From positions 1 through 34,678 of the forward strand of contig NZ_JSBW02000028.1 in assembly GCF_000772705.2 (NCBI RefSeq): a stretch of DNA of 34,678 nt, given 5' to 3'. Below the pieces are notes generated by a model. The model searched no databases. It saw only the letters and a list, made by a program, of their open reading frames with translations, and was not told the origin of the DNA. Origin of the DNA: Xanthomonas vasicola. GTDB taxonomy: Bacteria > Pseudomonadota > Gammaproteobacteria > Xanthomonadales > Xanthomonadaceae. The position numbers were made by a program, and so were the translations under genes. The number at the start of each line of letters is the position of its first letter. Position 1 is the stretch's first letter. Of the stretch, positions 14,882 to 20,670 are shown one piece after another.

Positions 14882-14994
14882 GGGTGGGTAATAGACGGAT
14901 CGGCCGGGATCATGTCTTGATCTATCCGGGCGGGTGGCGTGCTCTCGCCCGGCCTGCTACGCAGGCGGCATTGCCTGCCGTCTATTACCCACCC
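14882..14994. ncRNA. Candidate structured element R3, copy 1
   Basis: A 17-bp perfect closing stem, GGGTGGGTAATAGACGG (14882-14898) with its inverse at 14978-14994, encloses three smaller hairpins: CCGG-GATCA...TGATC...CCGG, a GC stem around GCGTGCTCT, and GCAGGC-GGCATT-GCCTGC. Which strand, if any, is transcribed is not known. No promoter was placed. Confidence 0.4.
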
Positions 14995-15174
14995 CATACA
15001 GCCCTGGATCGGTGCGGAGCGCGCAGGGGCGAGGGGAGGGCGGGCCTTCCGATTGCAGCCCGTCCCCGGCTTGTCCATGGGGCCGGCCAACGGCCGACGC
15101 TGACCTGGTGGTTCCGTCCACCTGGCCAGCGCCACGGTGGACAAGTGGAGGGCGGGCTGCCCGCCCTCCTGCAA

Positions 15175-15286
15175 GGGTGGGTAATAGACGGGTGAGCCGG
15201 GATCAAAGGTTGATTTCCCAGGGTTGGGATGTGCTATCGCCAAGTTTGCTACGCAGGCGGCAGCGCCTGCCGTCTATTACCCACCC
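15175..15286. ncRNA. Candidate structured element R3, copy 2
   Basis: Same 17-bp closing stem (15175-15191 and 15270-15286) and same hairpin plan as copy 1. The interior differs in sequence, yet stems are kept: ATCAA-AGG-TTGAT replaces GATCA...TGATC, TTGG...CCAA replaces CGGG...CCCG, and GCAGGC-GGCAGC-GCCTGC has changes only in the loop. Confidence 0.4.
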
Positions 15287-15545
15287 ATACAGCTCTGGAT
15301 CGGTGCGCAGCGAGTCATGCGGCCGTCCACGCATGCTCCACGGCCAGCGCATAGCGCTGCCCGGCGCCGTGGGGGATGGGTGTATCCATCCCCAGGCACC
15401 GGGGAAGCGGTGGAGCATGGGTGGCGGGCCTGCCGGTTGCAGCTTGTCCACGGCGGCGGGCGGTGGGCAAACGGGGGCGAGCTGCTGGCTTGGCGCTGGT
15501 GATGCCGGCGTGCTGTTGCTCTTTGTGGATGCAGCGAAGCGAAAA

Positions 15546-15563
15546 ACGGGGCTTTCGCCCCGT
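15546..15563 (-). terminator. Rho-independent terminator of the 38-residue peptide gene
   Basis: ACGGGGC-GAAA-GCCCCGT on the minus strand followed by TTTT (15545-15542), seven bases beyond the stop codon at 15570. The tetraloop GAAA is a stable one. Confidence 0.85.
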
Positions 15564-15569
15564 CCCTGC

Positions 15570-15686
15570 TTAGTTGAGTTTTTCGACCACCGCCGCGATG
15601 GCTGTGACCAGCGTCGCCAGGGCCGTGATGATGGCCGGCAGATTTTCCAGCACCGTTGCGAGGACTTGCTGCGTGCGTTTTTTCAT
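15570..15686 (-). CDS. 38-residue hydrophobic peptide, candidate type I toxin-like
   Basis: Basic start MKKRTQQ, then VLENLPAIITALATLVTAIA, a hydrophobic, helical segment, and the end AVVEKLN. A single membrane-inserting helix is likely. AAGGA lies eight bases before ATG 15686 and a strong terminator follows the stop at once, so the gene looks expressed. An inverted, decayed second copy lies at 15901. Small hydrophobic peptides with long structured leaders, duplicated side by side, are typical of type I toxins; that role is inference. Alternatives are a holin-like or membrane-signalling peptide. Confidence 0.6.
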   Translation of the reverse strand: MKKRTQQVLATVLENLPAIITALATLVTAIAAVVEKLN

Positions 15687-15708
15687 AGCGCGTTCCTTTC
15701 GGCGCGGG

Positions 15709-15873
15709 GTTATTGATCGCGCACCGATCAGGCGCATGGCGGATAGGCAGACGTGCAAGGGCAAACCCGGAAGCCGCAGCGCAAGCGACCGCAGGGAGTG
15801 CGAACGGGTGAGGATTTGCCCTTGCAGGGCGGCCGAGCCATGCGATGTTCGGGGCAAGCTGGCGATCAATAAC
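15709..15873. repeat. Three nested inverted repeats between the divergent peptide copies
   Basis: GTTATTGATCGC (15709-15720) pairs with 15862-15873; CGCATGGC (15733-15740) with 15837-15844; TGCAAGGGCAAA (15754-15765) with 15815-15826. All are perfect (12, 8 and 12 bp). They arise because the leaders of the two divergent copies are homologous; only these blocks and the ribosome binding sites are well kept. The DNA could form a cruciform, and the blocks may be promoter or leader elements. Confidence 0.85.
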
Positions 15874-15900
15874 GCTGCGTCGATGCGAAGGAAGCGCACT

Positions 15901-16059
15901 ATGAGCACGCAGCGAGGCCGGGGTACTGGATGCCGGCCATTGGCCCTGGCGACGCTGGTCATCGCGGCGGTGGTCGGAAAACGGCGTGCTGGACGGGGCA
16001 CGGTTTTGCTTCTGCAAGCGGAGCGCGCAGGGGCGAGGATTAGGGCCGACTGGCGATGA
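15901..16059 (+). pseudogene. Inverted, diverged copy of the 38-residue peptide gene
   Basis: The leader (GCGATCAATAAC block, then GAAGGAAGCGCACT before ATG 15901) matches that of the minus-strand gene. Within the frame, CCTGGCGACGCTGGTC and ATCGCGGCGGTGGTCG are shared, but small deletions have shifted the frame, and the product (52 residues, with PLALATLVIAAVVG) differs and has lost the original end. The terminator is reduced to ACGGGGCACGG-TTTT. It keeps a good ribosome binding site, so a peptide may still be made; decay is the simpler reading. Confidence 0.5.
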
Positions 16060-16112
16060 CGCGGCACGCGGCATCGGTGCGCAGCACCCCAAGCCGGTGA
16101 CCGCTTGCGGTC
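16013..16112. repeat. Dispersed repeat, copy 1 (second copy at 20498-20612)
   Basis: The stretch from CAAGCGGAGCGCGCAG through GATTAGGGCCGACTGGCG to CCCCAAGCCGGTGACCG is shared with 20498-20612 almost exactly, apart from a 17-base insertion in copy 2 and small changes. Part of it continues the decayed peptide copy's flank. No gene is carried by it. Confidence 0.85.
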
Positions 16113-16195
16113 ACGCCCCCGCCTGGACTGGATCAGACGCACGGCACAGGCTCGTTTTCGCATGTTCTGCGACATCGGCATGGGTAATCTGACGC

Positions 16196-16546
16196 ATGGG
16201 TAACCGCAAACGACCTCGACTAGACCCCTGGCAATTCGGCCCACCTGGCGTGTGCGACGCATGCGGGAGTCCCTGCGGCACGATGGATCAAGCTGGAATC
16301 GTCTGCTACGTGTGCTCGGCCGGCGTGTTCATCCAGCGCGGATTCTGGCAATTTGCTCGCTGCCCGAACTGCAAGGGCGCAGACCCGTTTTGCACAGACT
16401 GCGGCGGCCGGGCTTACGTTGCGACACCGCGCGAAGACATCGATATGAGCGAGCTAGAAGGTGCATGGGCGGCAGCGGTGGCGCGCCACAGCGCATACGG
16501 AGAAGAGTTGCCCGCGCCGATTGCAGACCTGAAACGCTTTCTCTGA
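16196..16546 (+). CDS. Zinc-ribbon protein, 116 residues
   Basis: Nine cysteines arranged as CDACGSPC, CYVC, CPNC and CTDC (residues about 20-70) suggest two zinc-binding ribbons; the last, CPNCKGADPFCTDCGGRA, resembles a DnaJ-like or treble-clef knuckle. The C-terminus (EDIDMSELEGAWAAAVARH) is acidic and helical. The ribosome binding site is weak; GCATGGGTAA occurs twice just before the start, so the ATG at 16178 region is an alternative only in another frame. Plus strand, convergent with the exported-protein gene. Function unknown; nucleic-acid binding is possible. Confidence 0.6.
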   Translation: MGNRKRPRLDPWQFGPPGVCDACGSPCGTMDQAGIVCYVCSAGVFIQRGFWQFARCPNCKGADPFCTDCGGRAYVATPREDIDMSELEGAWAAAVARHSAYGEELPAPIADLKRFL

Positions 16547-16567
16547 CGCCGGCACGGGAAGTTGCGA

Positions 16568-17152
16568 CTATTTCGAGTTGAACGCGTCGGCCGCTCGCCT
16601 GCTCTTTGCACGCGCGGCCACAATTTCGGCCCATTCTTTCCCGCGCCCAGCCTTACGGTCGGCAACCAGGTAGGTGCGTCCGTTGCGGTGCCAACCGCCA
16701 CCGCACACGGCTACAACGTCGTCGCCGCCGCGATGCCAGACAAGGACGGGGCTGCAAGAGTTGCGCCCAGCTCTGCGCCACTCATCGGCTCTGTAGTCGC
16801 CGTCGGTTGCCGTGGGTTCGCCGAGCTGCGCGACGAGCGCAGCGGCAACCGCTGGATACGCCTCCTTCGAGAACTGGAACTCCACCACCTCGATGCGCCC
16901 AGTTTTCTCGTTGAGGGTGATGTCGCTGTCGATAGACACCGCCCCGGCGAACGTGAGCGCGGTAGGTGCTTTGCACTCGACCGCCTCATAGGTGGCTTTG
17001 CAATTTGCTAGGCCAACCTTGCGTGCGGCTTCTTTCCCCATGCCGGGGTGATAGCCGGCGATGGTGGTCCAGTTGCCACCGCTCGGCGGCACTGCAAGGG
17101 CAGTGGACGCAATACACGCGGCAAGCAAAATGGAGAGGTTTTGAATTGGCAT
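16568..17152 (-). CDS. Exported protein of unknown function, 194 residues
   Basis: A signal peptide is visible at residues 1-20 (MPIQNLSILLAACIASTALA, cleavage after ALA). The mature part has four or more cysteines in pairs that could form disulfides (NCKATYEAVEC; NSCSPVLVW...AVCGGGW) and an Arg/Lys/Ala-rich C-terminus. Likely periplasmic. GGAGC lies six bases before ATG 17152, and the start is two bases after the upstream gene's stop, so they form an operon. I do not recognise a family. Confidence 0.65.
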   Translation of the reverse strand: MPIQNLSILLAACIASTALAVPPSGGNWTTIAGYHPGMGKEAARKVGLANCKATYEAVECKAPTALTFAGAVSIDSDITLNEKTGRIEVVEFQFSKEAYPAVAAALVAQLGEPTATDGDYRADEWRRAGRNSCSPVLVWHRGGDDVVAVCGGGWHRNGRTYLVADRKAGRGKEWAEIVAARAKSRRAADAFNSK

Positions 17153-17154
17153 GG

Positions 17155-17892
17155 TTAGCTCCCACGGCCCTTGGCCAAGGTCTGCGCCACGTAGTCATTC
17201 AGATGATTGCCTGCTCGCAAAATCGTCGCTTCCTGACGTTGAAATTCGGATTTCAGAAATGGCCTGACCCACTGGGGAGCGTGATCGATCCCATCATAGG
17301 TGAAGGCGTGGATGCGCAGGCCGTGCTCTTCTTCGGTGAAGCTGATCGCATAGCCAATATCGACGATGCTGCGGTGTTTGCAATGGTTGTCGAGCGCACA
17401 GAGGTACTTGAAATCGGCATGCTCATGCAGCGCATCCAACTCCGCTTTAACGGCGGCCGGGATCAATTTTTTACGGACAGTCTTCCACGCAATGTCCCGT
17501 TCGCTCTGGATGCAGGTCGCCGCATCGCGATTCATTCCGGTGGCGTAATAGACTAAGTGCACCAAGTTATCCGCCACCGAGCGCATGCTATGCATGCAGG
17601 CAACGATGTTGGCGTAAGCCGTAAATCTGGCATCTTCAAATGAGCCTGTGTCGTTGTCATCGACTCCCATCATGATCGGCCACAGTTCATCGGCAGGCCG
17701 GCCGTCCACCTTGGCGGCAATGATCCGCATGGCCTCCTGGTAGTGATAGGCACTGAACCTGCGCCGCTCGGTCACGGACCGGATGCTCTGCGCTACGAGA
17801 CGCCGCTGGTCGGGGCCAAACGCTGCCCTGACGCCATCGCGCAAGGCTCCCAAATCCCACGGCATGCTTTCCTCCGGGATGGTGCCGCTCAT
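17155..17892 (-). CDS. Hypothetical protein, 245 residues, possibly HEPN-like
   Basis: Largely alpha-helical. The centre (residues 85-175) includes ACMHSMRSVADNLVHLVYYA and LCALDNHCKHRSIVDIGYA. A helical pair with N/D-x-x-K-H-R resembles some HEPN-type proteins, but the usual R-x4-6-H active motif is not clear. ATG 17892 overlaps the upstream stop by 4 bases. It is the middle gene of a three-gene unit starting at 18353. I cannot assign a function; the HEPN idea is weak. Confidence 0.55.
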   Translation of the reverse strand: MSGTIPEESMPWDLGALRDGVRAAFGPDQRRLVAQSIRSVTERRRFSAYHYQEAMRIIAAKVDGRPADELWPIMMGVDDNDTGSFEDARFTAYANIVACMHSMRSVADNLVHLVYYATGMNRDAATCIQSERDIAWKTVRKKLIPAAVKAELDALHEHADFKYLCALDNHCKHRSIVDIGYAISFTEEEHGLRIHAFTYDGIDHAPQWVRPFLKSEFQRQEATILRAGNHLNDYVAQTLAKGRGS

Positions 17893-18353
17893 ACGCCGGC
17901 ACCCACGGTGCGGGCGGTCTTGCGGGTGTGCGGCAGGCCGGGCAATTTCAGCTGCGCCCGGTCGCTGGGCAGGATCTTCGCGGCGGTGGCGACCGCCGCC
18001 GCGCCGGCCGGTGTCTTGGCCGGCGTGCGTTTGGCGGGTTTGCCCTCGCGCTGGAGCTTGGCCAACGCCTTCAACGCGGCCGGGCGGCCGCGTCGGTAGA
18101 CCTTGGGCGCGCGCACGTAGTTGGCCGGCAGCACCTCGAACACCATCACGCCCAGCGCCAGCAGCTGGGCGGCGGCGGTGTCGAGCGAGGCAAACACGCG
18201 TGGCTCGCCACGCTGGCCGGTCAGTTGCTTTTCGGTTTGGCCCACGCGCACCATGACCGCGTAGCCGCCGACCTGGCCGACCAGCTGCACGGTGCGCAGC
18301 GCCCCGGCACTGGCGAGGGCGGCGAGGGTGGCGATGGAAATGGGGGATGGCAT
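17889..18353 (-). CDS. ParC-like partition-associated protein, 154 residues
   Basis: Residues 1-75 (LAALASAGALRTVQLVG, then VMVRVGQTEKQLTGQRG, RVFASLDTAAAQLLALGVMV) resemble the plasmid family annotated as ParC partition-associated proteins: a small strand-rich domain that reads like a reduced DNA-mimic or regulatory fold. The C-terminal half is a basic Ala/Lys/Pro tail (KPAKRTPAKTPAGAA), suited to DNA contact. AGG lies six bases upstream of ATG 18353. First gene of a unit with the next two. The name is from memory of family consensus; treat as tentative. Confidence 0.5.
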   Translation of the reverse strand: MPSPISIATLAALASAGALRTVQLVGQVGGYAVMVRVGQTEKQLTGQRGEPRVFASLDTAAAQLLALGVMVFEVLPANYVRAPKVYRRGRPAALKALAKLQREGKPAKRTPAKTPAGAAAVATAAKILPSDRAQLKLPGLPHTRKTARTVGAGV

Positions 18354-18363
18354 GATCGACCTG

Positions 18364-18381
18364 TCAAACTTCGATGTTTGA
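18364..18381. promoter_or_regulatory. Palindrome upstream of the ParC-like gene
   Basis: TCAAAC-TTCGAT-GTTTGA lies 11 bases before the ATG at 18353 and is unrelated to the 23-bp operator. It may be a separate autoregulatory operator or a leader hairpin. Confidence 0.45.
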
Positions 18382-18523
18382 TGGTCAATCATTTGAACCT
18401 GACGTGCAAGCCCTAGTGCGGCGAGGCCGGCTGCGCACATAACGCGAAATTCCACGCACTGGCGCGGTGCCTCCGTGGCCCAGCAGGGCGGTCGGGCAGT
18501 CGCATGACGGGGTTTATGCATTC

Positions 18524-18562
18524 TTGCATCGCCCGGGCGCATCCGCTATTGTGCACATGCAC
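18524..18562 (+). promoter_or_regulatory. Strong plus-strand promoter
   Basis: -35 TTGCAT (18524-18529), exactly 17 bases, -10 TATTGT (18547-18552), then a short palindrome GTGCA-CA-TGCAC (18551-18562) at the expected start. Same -35 and spacing as the parA, DUF6573 and 20180 promoters. Confidence 0.7.
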
Positions 18563-18718
18563 CACCGACCGGACCCTGGAGACAGGTGTGGTGCCTCGAT
18601 AGATCGATAGCTTAACCCGATCTATCCCTTGCCTGGAGCGGGATACGGCAGAAATGCCCAAAGAGCCTACCGAGTAGTGAATACCGAAAGCGCTCCAGCG
18701 ATGGGGCGCTTTCTTTTT
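18559..18718 (+). ncRNA. Candidate small RNA of about 160 nt
   Basis: Starts at the promoter described above and ends at a strong terminator. Inside, GATAGATCG (from about 18600) pairs with CGATCTATC (about 18618-18626), enclosed by CAGG...CCTG. No good frame of more than 17 codons is present. It is transcribed away from the ParC-like gene and toward the 3' end of the 164-residue gene, whose stop overlaps the T-run. I do not recognise an RNA family. A partition- or copy-related regulatory RNA is possible. Confidence 0.6.
18686..18718 (+). terminator. Rho-independent terminator of the small RNA
   Basis: GAAAGCGCTCC, loop AGCGAT, GGGGCGCTTTC: an 11-bp stem with one G-T pair, followed by TTTTTAT. 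No T-run on the other strand, so it acts for plus-strand transcription. Confidence 0.9.
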
Positions 18719-19211
18719 ATAGGGCAATGGTCTGTTCGGCCAAGCGCCGCCGGTACACAGTCTCAACCTTGTAGAGCTTCCCGCGCGGGAGTTTATGGAT
18801 GGTTGTCCCGTCGACGGGGTAGCAGGAGATGACCCGGCAATTGATGGTGTCATCTGCACGCTCATCCTTGTGAATGGCGCAAAAAAACACCAGATGGCCT
18901 AGATCGAGCGAGTAGAACTGCTGCTCTTTCTTTCTGCTGAGGTACACACGCACGCAACCGTCTGAAAACTTGCCGGTGCGGATGAAGTGCACTGCCTCGT
19001 GACTGACTGCCCACCGTTGCCGGCAGAAATAACGCCCGTGCTCAAGCGCGCACCCATTGGCCTTTTCATCGGAAAAGGTATGCGGCCAAAACGAATAGCA
19101 CACTGTGATAGTCCGCCCATCAAGTTGCTCTTGTGCGTCGAAGGAATCCAGGTGCGACATGTCGAATGTCCGCCCTCCATCCAGGATGTTGTTCCACCGT
19201 GTCACGCTCAC
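18717..19211 (-). CDS. Hypothetical protein, 164 residues
   Basis: Begins with WNNILDGGRTFDMSHLDSFD and continues with HTFSDEKANG, HGRYFCRQRW and YSLDLGHLVFFCAI, a conserved-looking soluble protein with mixed strands and helices. Five cysteines, no membrane span. Start taken as GTG 19211 because the sequence before M18 is protein-like; ATG 19160, with GGAGGG some 13 bases upstream, is the alternative and would give 147 residues. Its stop lies in the T-run of the convergent small RNA. Function unknown. Confidence 0.55.
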   Translation of the reverse strand: MSVTRWNNILDGGRTFDMSHLDSFDAQEQLDGRTITVCYSFWPHTFSDEKANGCALEHGRYFCRQRWAVSHEAVHFIRTGKFSDGCVRVYLSRKKEQQFYSLDLGHLVFFCAIHKDERADDTINCRVISCYPVDGTTIHKLPRGKLYKVETVYRRRLAEQTIAL

Positions 19212-19339
19212 TAGGCCCCGTTGTGTATGTGGTTACTGCCGCTGCTGGTGAGCAACAGCGTGACGCAAGCAGGCATCGTCAAACAAGGCTTGATAGGTGT
19301 GGATGTGCAGGCGTGCACTTATGTAAGGGTCGGCGGCAC
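19212..19339. other. Short intergenic stretch before the 164-residue gene
   Basis: Contains no gene. No confident promoter was seen on the minus strand; no operator copy is present. Confidence 0.4.
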
Positions 19340-19363
19340 AAAAAGCCCCGCGCGGGGCGGGGC
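19340..19363 (-). terminator. Terminator after the 46-residue gene
   Basis: On the minus strand GCCCC...CGCGGGGC, a very GC-rich hairpin (19345-19363), is followed by TTTTT (19344-19340). It closes the unit that includes the 46-residue gene. Confidence 0.75.
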
Positions 19364-19389
19364 ATTGGGACGACTAGGCCGGAACCTGG

Positions 19390-19530
19390 CTACAGGATCT
19401 GCCCGTGATAGATCGCATATGCCGCCCACAGGCAAAAACCAGCGCACACGAAGCTTCCCACCGCCATCACCAGGCGGGGCCATGTGTAGGACCACATGCC
19501 TGAGCTGCGCAGCCAACTTAGAAATTTCAT
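19390..19530 (-). CDS. 46-residue single-span membrane protein
   Basis: MKFLSWLRSSGMWSYTW is followed by one hydrophobic segment, MAVGSFVCAGFCLWAAYAIY, and a short tail HGQIL. The basic N-terminus suggests it faces the cytoplasm. AGGA lies eight bases before ATG 19530, and a terminator follows 27 bases after the stop. It is downstream of the 81- and 98-residue genes in the same direction. No function can be assigned. Confidence 0.6.
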   Translation of the reverse strand: MKFLSWLRSSGMWSYTWPRLVMAVGSFVCAGFCLWAAYAIYHGQIL

Positions 19531-19575
19531 GATCTCGTTCCTAATTGTTTGGGAGGGATGTTGGATGCCGCCTGT

Positions 19576-19821
19576 TTAGCTGGCTCTCATCTCAACGCCT
19601 GAGATCGGTTCGGCTTTTTCCAGCTGCCACATCGAGGCGGAATAGTCTGGAAATGCGGTGCGCCGCAATTCGGCCACTGCTGCACGGTGCAGCTCGTGCG
19701 GATCGTCGGACGCACTGGCCACGTCCACATAGCCGTCGTATTGCGTAAACATACCGCTGCGAGTGCGCATGTGGCAGCGGTAGCGTTGGAATGATTGCTC
19801 TTGCATGTCGTCGTCGTGCAT
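19576..19821 (-). CDS. Hypothetical protein, 81 residues
   Basis: Acidic start MHDDDMQEQS, then FQRYRCHMRTRSGMFTQYDG, which may form strands, and a helix with PHELHRAAVAELRRTAFPDY. Soluble. GAGGAG lies about nine bases before ATG 19821. It follows the 98-residue gene and a weak hairpin. The middle resembles small domain proteins found in plasmids but I recognise no family. Confidence 0.55.
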   Translation of the reverse strand: MHDDDMQEQSFQRYRCHMRTRSGMFTQYDGYVDVASASDDPHELHRAAVAELRRTAFPDYSASMWQLEKAEPISGVEMRAS

Positions 19822-19851
19822 GTCGTGGCTCCTCGGCTTCTTGCAGTGAAT

Positions 19852-19872
19852 AGACGGGGCCGCAGCCCCGTC
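19852..19872. terminator. Hairpin after the 98-residue gene
   Basis: ACGGGGC-CGCA-GCCCCGT forms a stable 7-bp stem just after the stop at 19884 in the minus direction. The following bases have only a short T/A-rich stretch (CTATTCA), so it would be a weak terminator or a processing stem. Confidence 0.4.
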
Positions 19873-19883
19873 CAGTGCCAGTG

Positions 19884-20180
19884 TTAGTTTTCGATGTCGT
19901 ACTCGGCAGCCTCTCGGGTGCGATACAGGTAAAAATCGTCCCTCTCCCGACCGTTCTTATAGGTCTTGCGGATGATCCACCAATCCGGCTCAGTGCCGGC
20001 AGGGGTGTCACGAACGGCAGGCTCATCGTCCAGGTCCAGAAACTCAGTCACGCCGACGGCACGAAGCGAGACCAGCTCCCATCCTTCTGCGTCCGCCTCG
20101 TCCATAAACTGACGCTCATCAGGCTCGGCATCTAGCCAACTGGAGGGCTGCTTTTCATGCTCTTGGCTTGGGTGATTCAT
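19884..20180 (-). CDS. Hypothetical acidic protein, 98 residues
   Basis: Very acidic with a two-part layout: residues 15-45 (DAEPDERQFMDEADAEGWEL) and residues 65-95 (PDWWIIRKTYKNGRERDDFY). The order helix plus beta-hairpin and the aromatic cluster suggest a small folded domain. GGAGAG lies seven bases before ATG 20180. It is the first gene after promoter module F. Strong negative charge is also seen in DNA-mimic proteins (for example anti-restriction proteins), but that is only a possibility. Confidence 0.6.
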   Translation of the reverse strand: MNHPSQEHEKQPSSWLDAEPDERQFMDEADAEGWELVSLRAVGVTEFLDLDDEPAVRDTPAGTEPDWWIIRKTYKNGRERDDFYLYRTREAAEYDIEN

Positions 20181-20196
20181 GACATCTCTCCGATGT

Positions 20197-20300
20197 AGTG
20201 TGCAATGTATTGGCACACCCACATAATACCGATTTGCAGTCATGCATGCAAGCATGCATGACTGCTTGCATGCAATTATTGGTTCTGCCCATGGAACACC
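20197..20300 (-). promoter_or_regulatory. Promoter module F: -35/-10, operator and GCATGC cluster
   Basis: Minus strand: -35 TTGCAT (20246-20251), 17 bases, -10 TATTAT (20223-20228), operator AGTGTGCAAT-GTA-TTGGCACACC (20197-20219). Three GCATGC motifs lie at about 20240-20273, and TGTTCCA...GGGCAGAAC lies just upstream. It is a paralogue of module D at 13645-13745, with the same order and spacing. Confidence 0.75.
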
Positions 20301-20670
20301 CTGGGTAGGTCATCGCTCAGACACGCGCGCCGGGGTGTAGGGGCCGCGCCCCTACGGACAACGCCTCACTCGCGCACGGAAAAGATCGGCGCCGGCAGAA
20401 ATGATGCGCCGTCATCACCGCCGCAAGATCCCTCTACCACCACACTGCTGACCGCTTTTGCTGACGGCTTGGCGCCGGCGATGCCGGCGTGCTGTTGCAA
20501 GCGGAGCGCGCAGCCGGCATCGCCGGCGGAGGGGCGAGGATTAGGGCCGACTGGCGATGACGCGGCAGCGGCATCGGTGCGCAGCACCCCAAGCCGGTGA
20601 CCGTAGGTCACGACCCCGCCTATGCGGAGAGGCAGCGCCGTAGCCCATAAAACCAACACTGATTGGCAGC
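20301..20670. other. Non-coding region with hairpins and dispersed repeat copy 2
   Basis: No supported gene. It holds GTAGGGGC-CGC-GCCCCTAC (about 20337-20355), a 15-bp perfect inverted repeat GCCGGCGATGCCGGC (20474-20488) and its inverse (20513-20527), and dispersed repeat copy 2 (20498-20612). One long minus-strand frame (20659-20366) is repeat-derived and has no ribosome binding site. Confidence 0.6.
20498..20612. repeat. Dispersed repeat, copy 2
   Basis: Matches 16013-16112. It carries an extra 17 bases (CCGGCATCGCCGGCGGA) that create the right arm of the 15-bp inverted repeat at 20474-20527, and reads GTGACCG-TA-GGTCAC where copy 1 reads GTGACCG-CTTGC-GGTCAC. Its left flank also matches the DNA downstream of the 38-residue peptide gene. 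Confidence 0.85.

Larger units (their letters stand above)
14638..15450. repeat. Non-coding mosaic of structured direct repeats (R1-R2-R3-R2'-R3'-R1')
   Basis: R1 copies are 14638-14768 and 15321-15450 (offset 683). R2+R3 copies are about 14743-15000 and 15040-15300 (offset about 297). R1 contains GGGGATGG-GTGTAT-CCATCCCC and CAGCGC-N3-GCGCTG hairpins whose loops vary while stems hold. R2 contains GCTGACC...GGTCAGC and CTTGTCCA...TGG(A/G)CAAG stems. R3 is a closed element described separately. Long frames cross this region but have repetitive, low-quality products, so I treat it as non-coding DNA that may encode structured RNA. Confidence 0.7.

Noticed and set aside
14425..15195. Long plus-strand frame of 256 codons through the repeat region, and similar minus-strand frames (15243-14467, 16092-15277)
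   Set aside because: They cross direct repeats, have no ribosome binding site, show repetitive composition, and both strands are open because of high GC. Structured non-coding DNA explains them better.
14882..15286. Integron attC sites or a miniature transposable element
   Set aside because: No integrase or transposase, no clear R'/R'' core sites and no flanking target duplications were seen. A decayed element cannot be excluded.
17579..17602. GCATGC motifs inside the 245-residue gene as another array
   Set aside because: Only two or three motifs inside coding sequence, not in a promoter, so chance or codon use suffices.
20366..20659. Minus-strand frame of 97 codons in the dispersed repeat
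   Set aside because: It lies in repeat DNA shared with 16013-16112 and has no ribosome binding site; the same frame is broken in the other copy.
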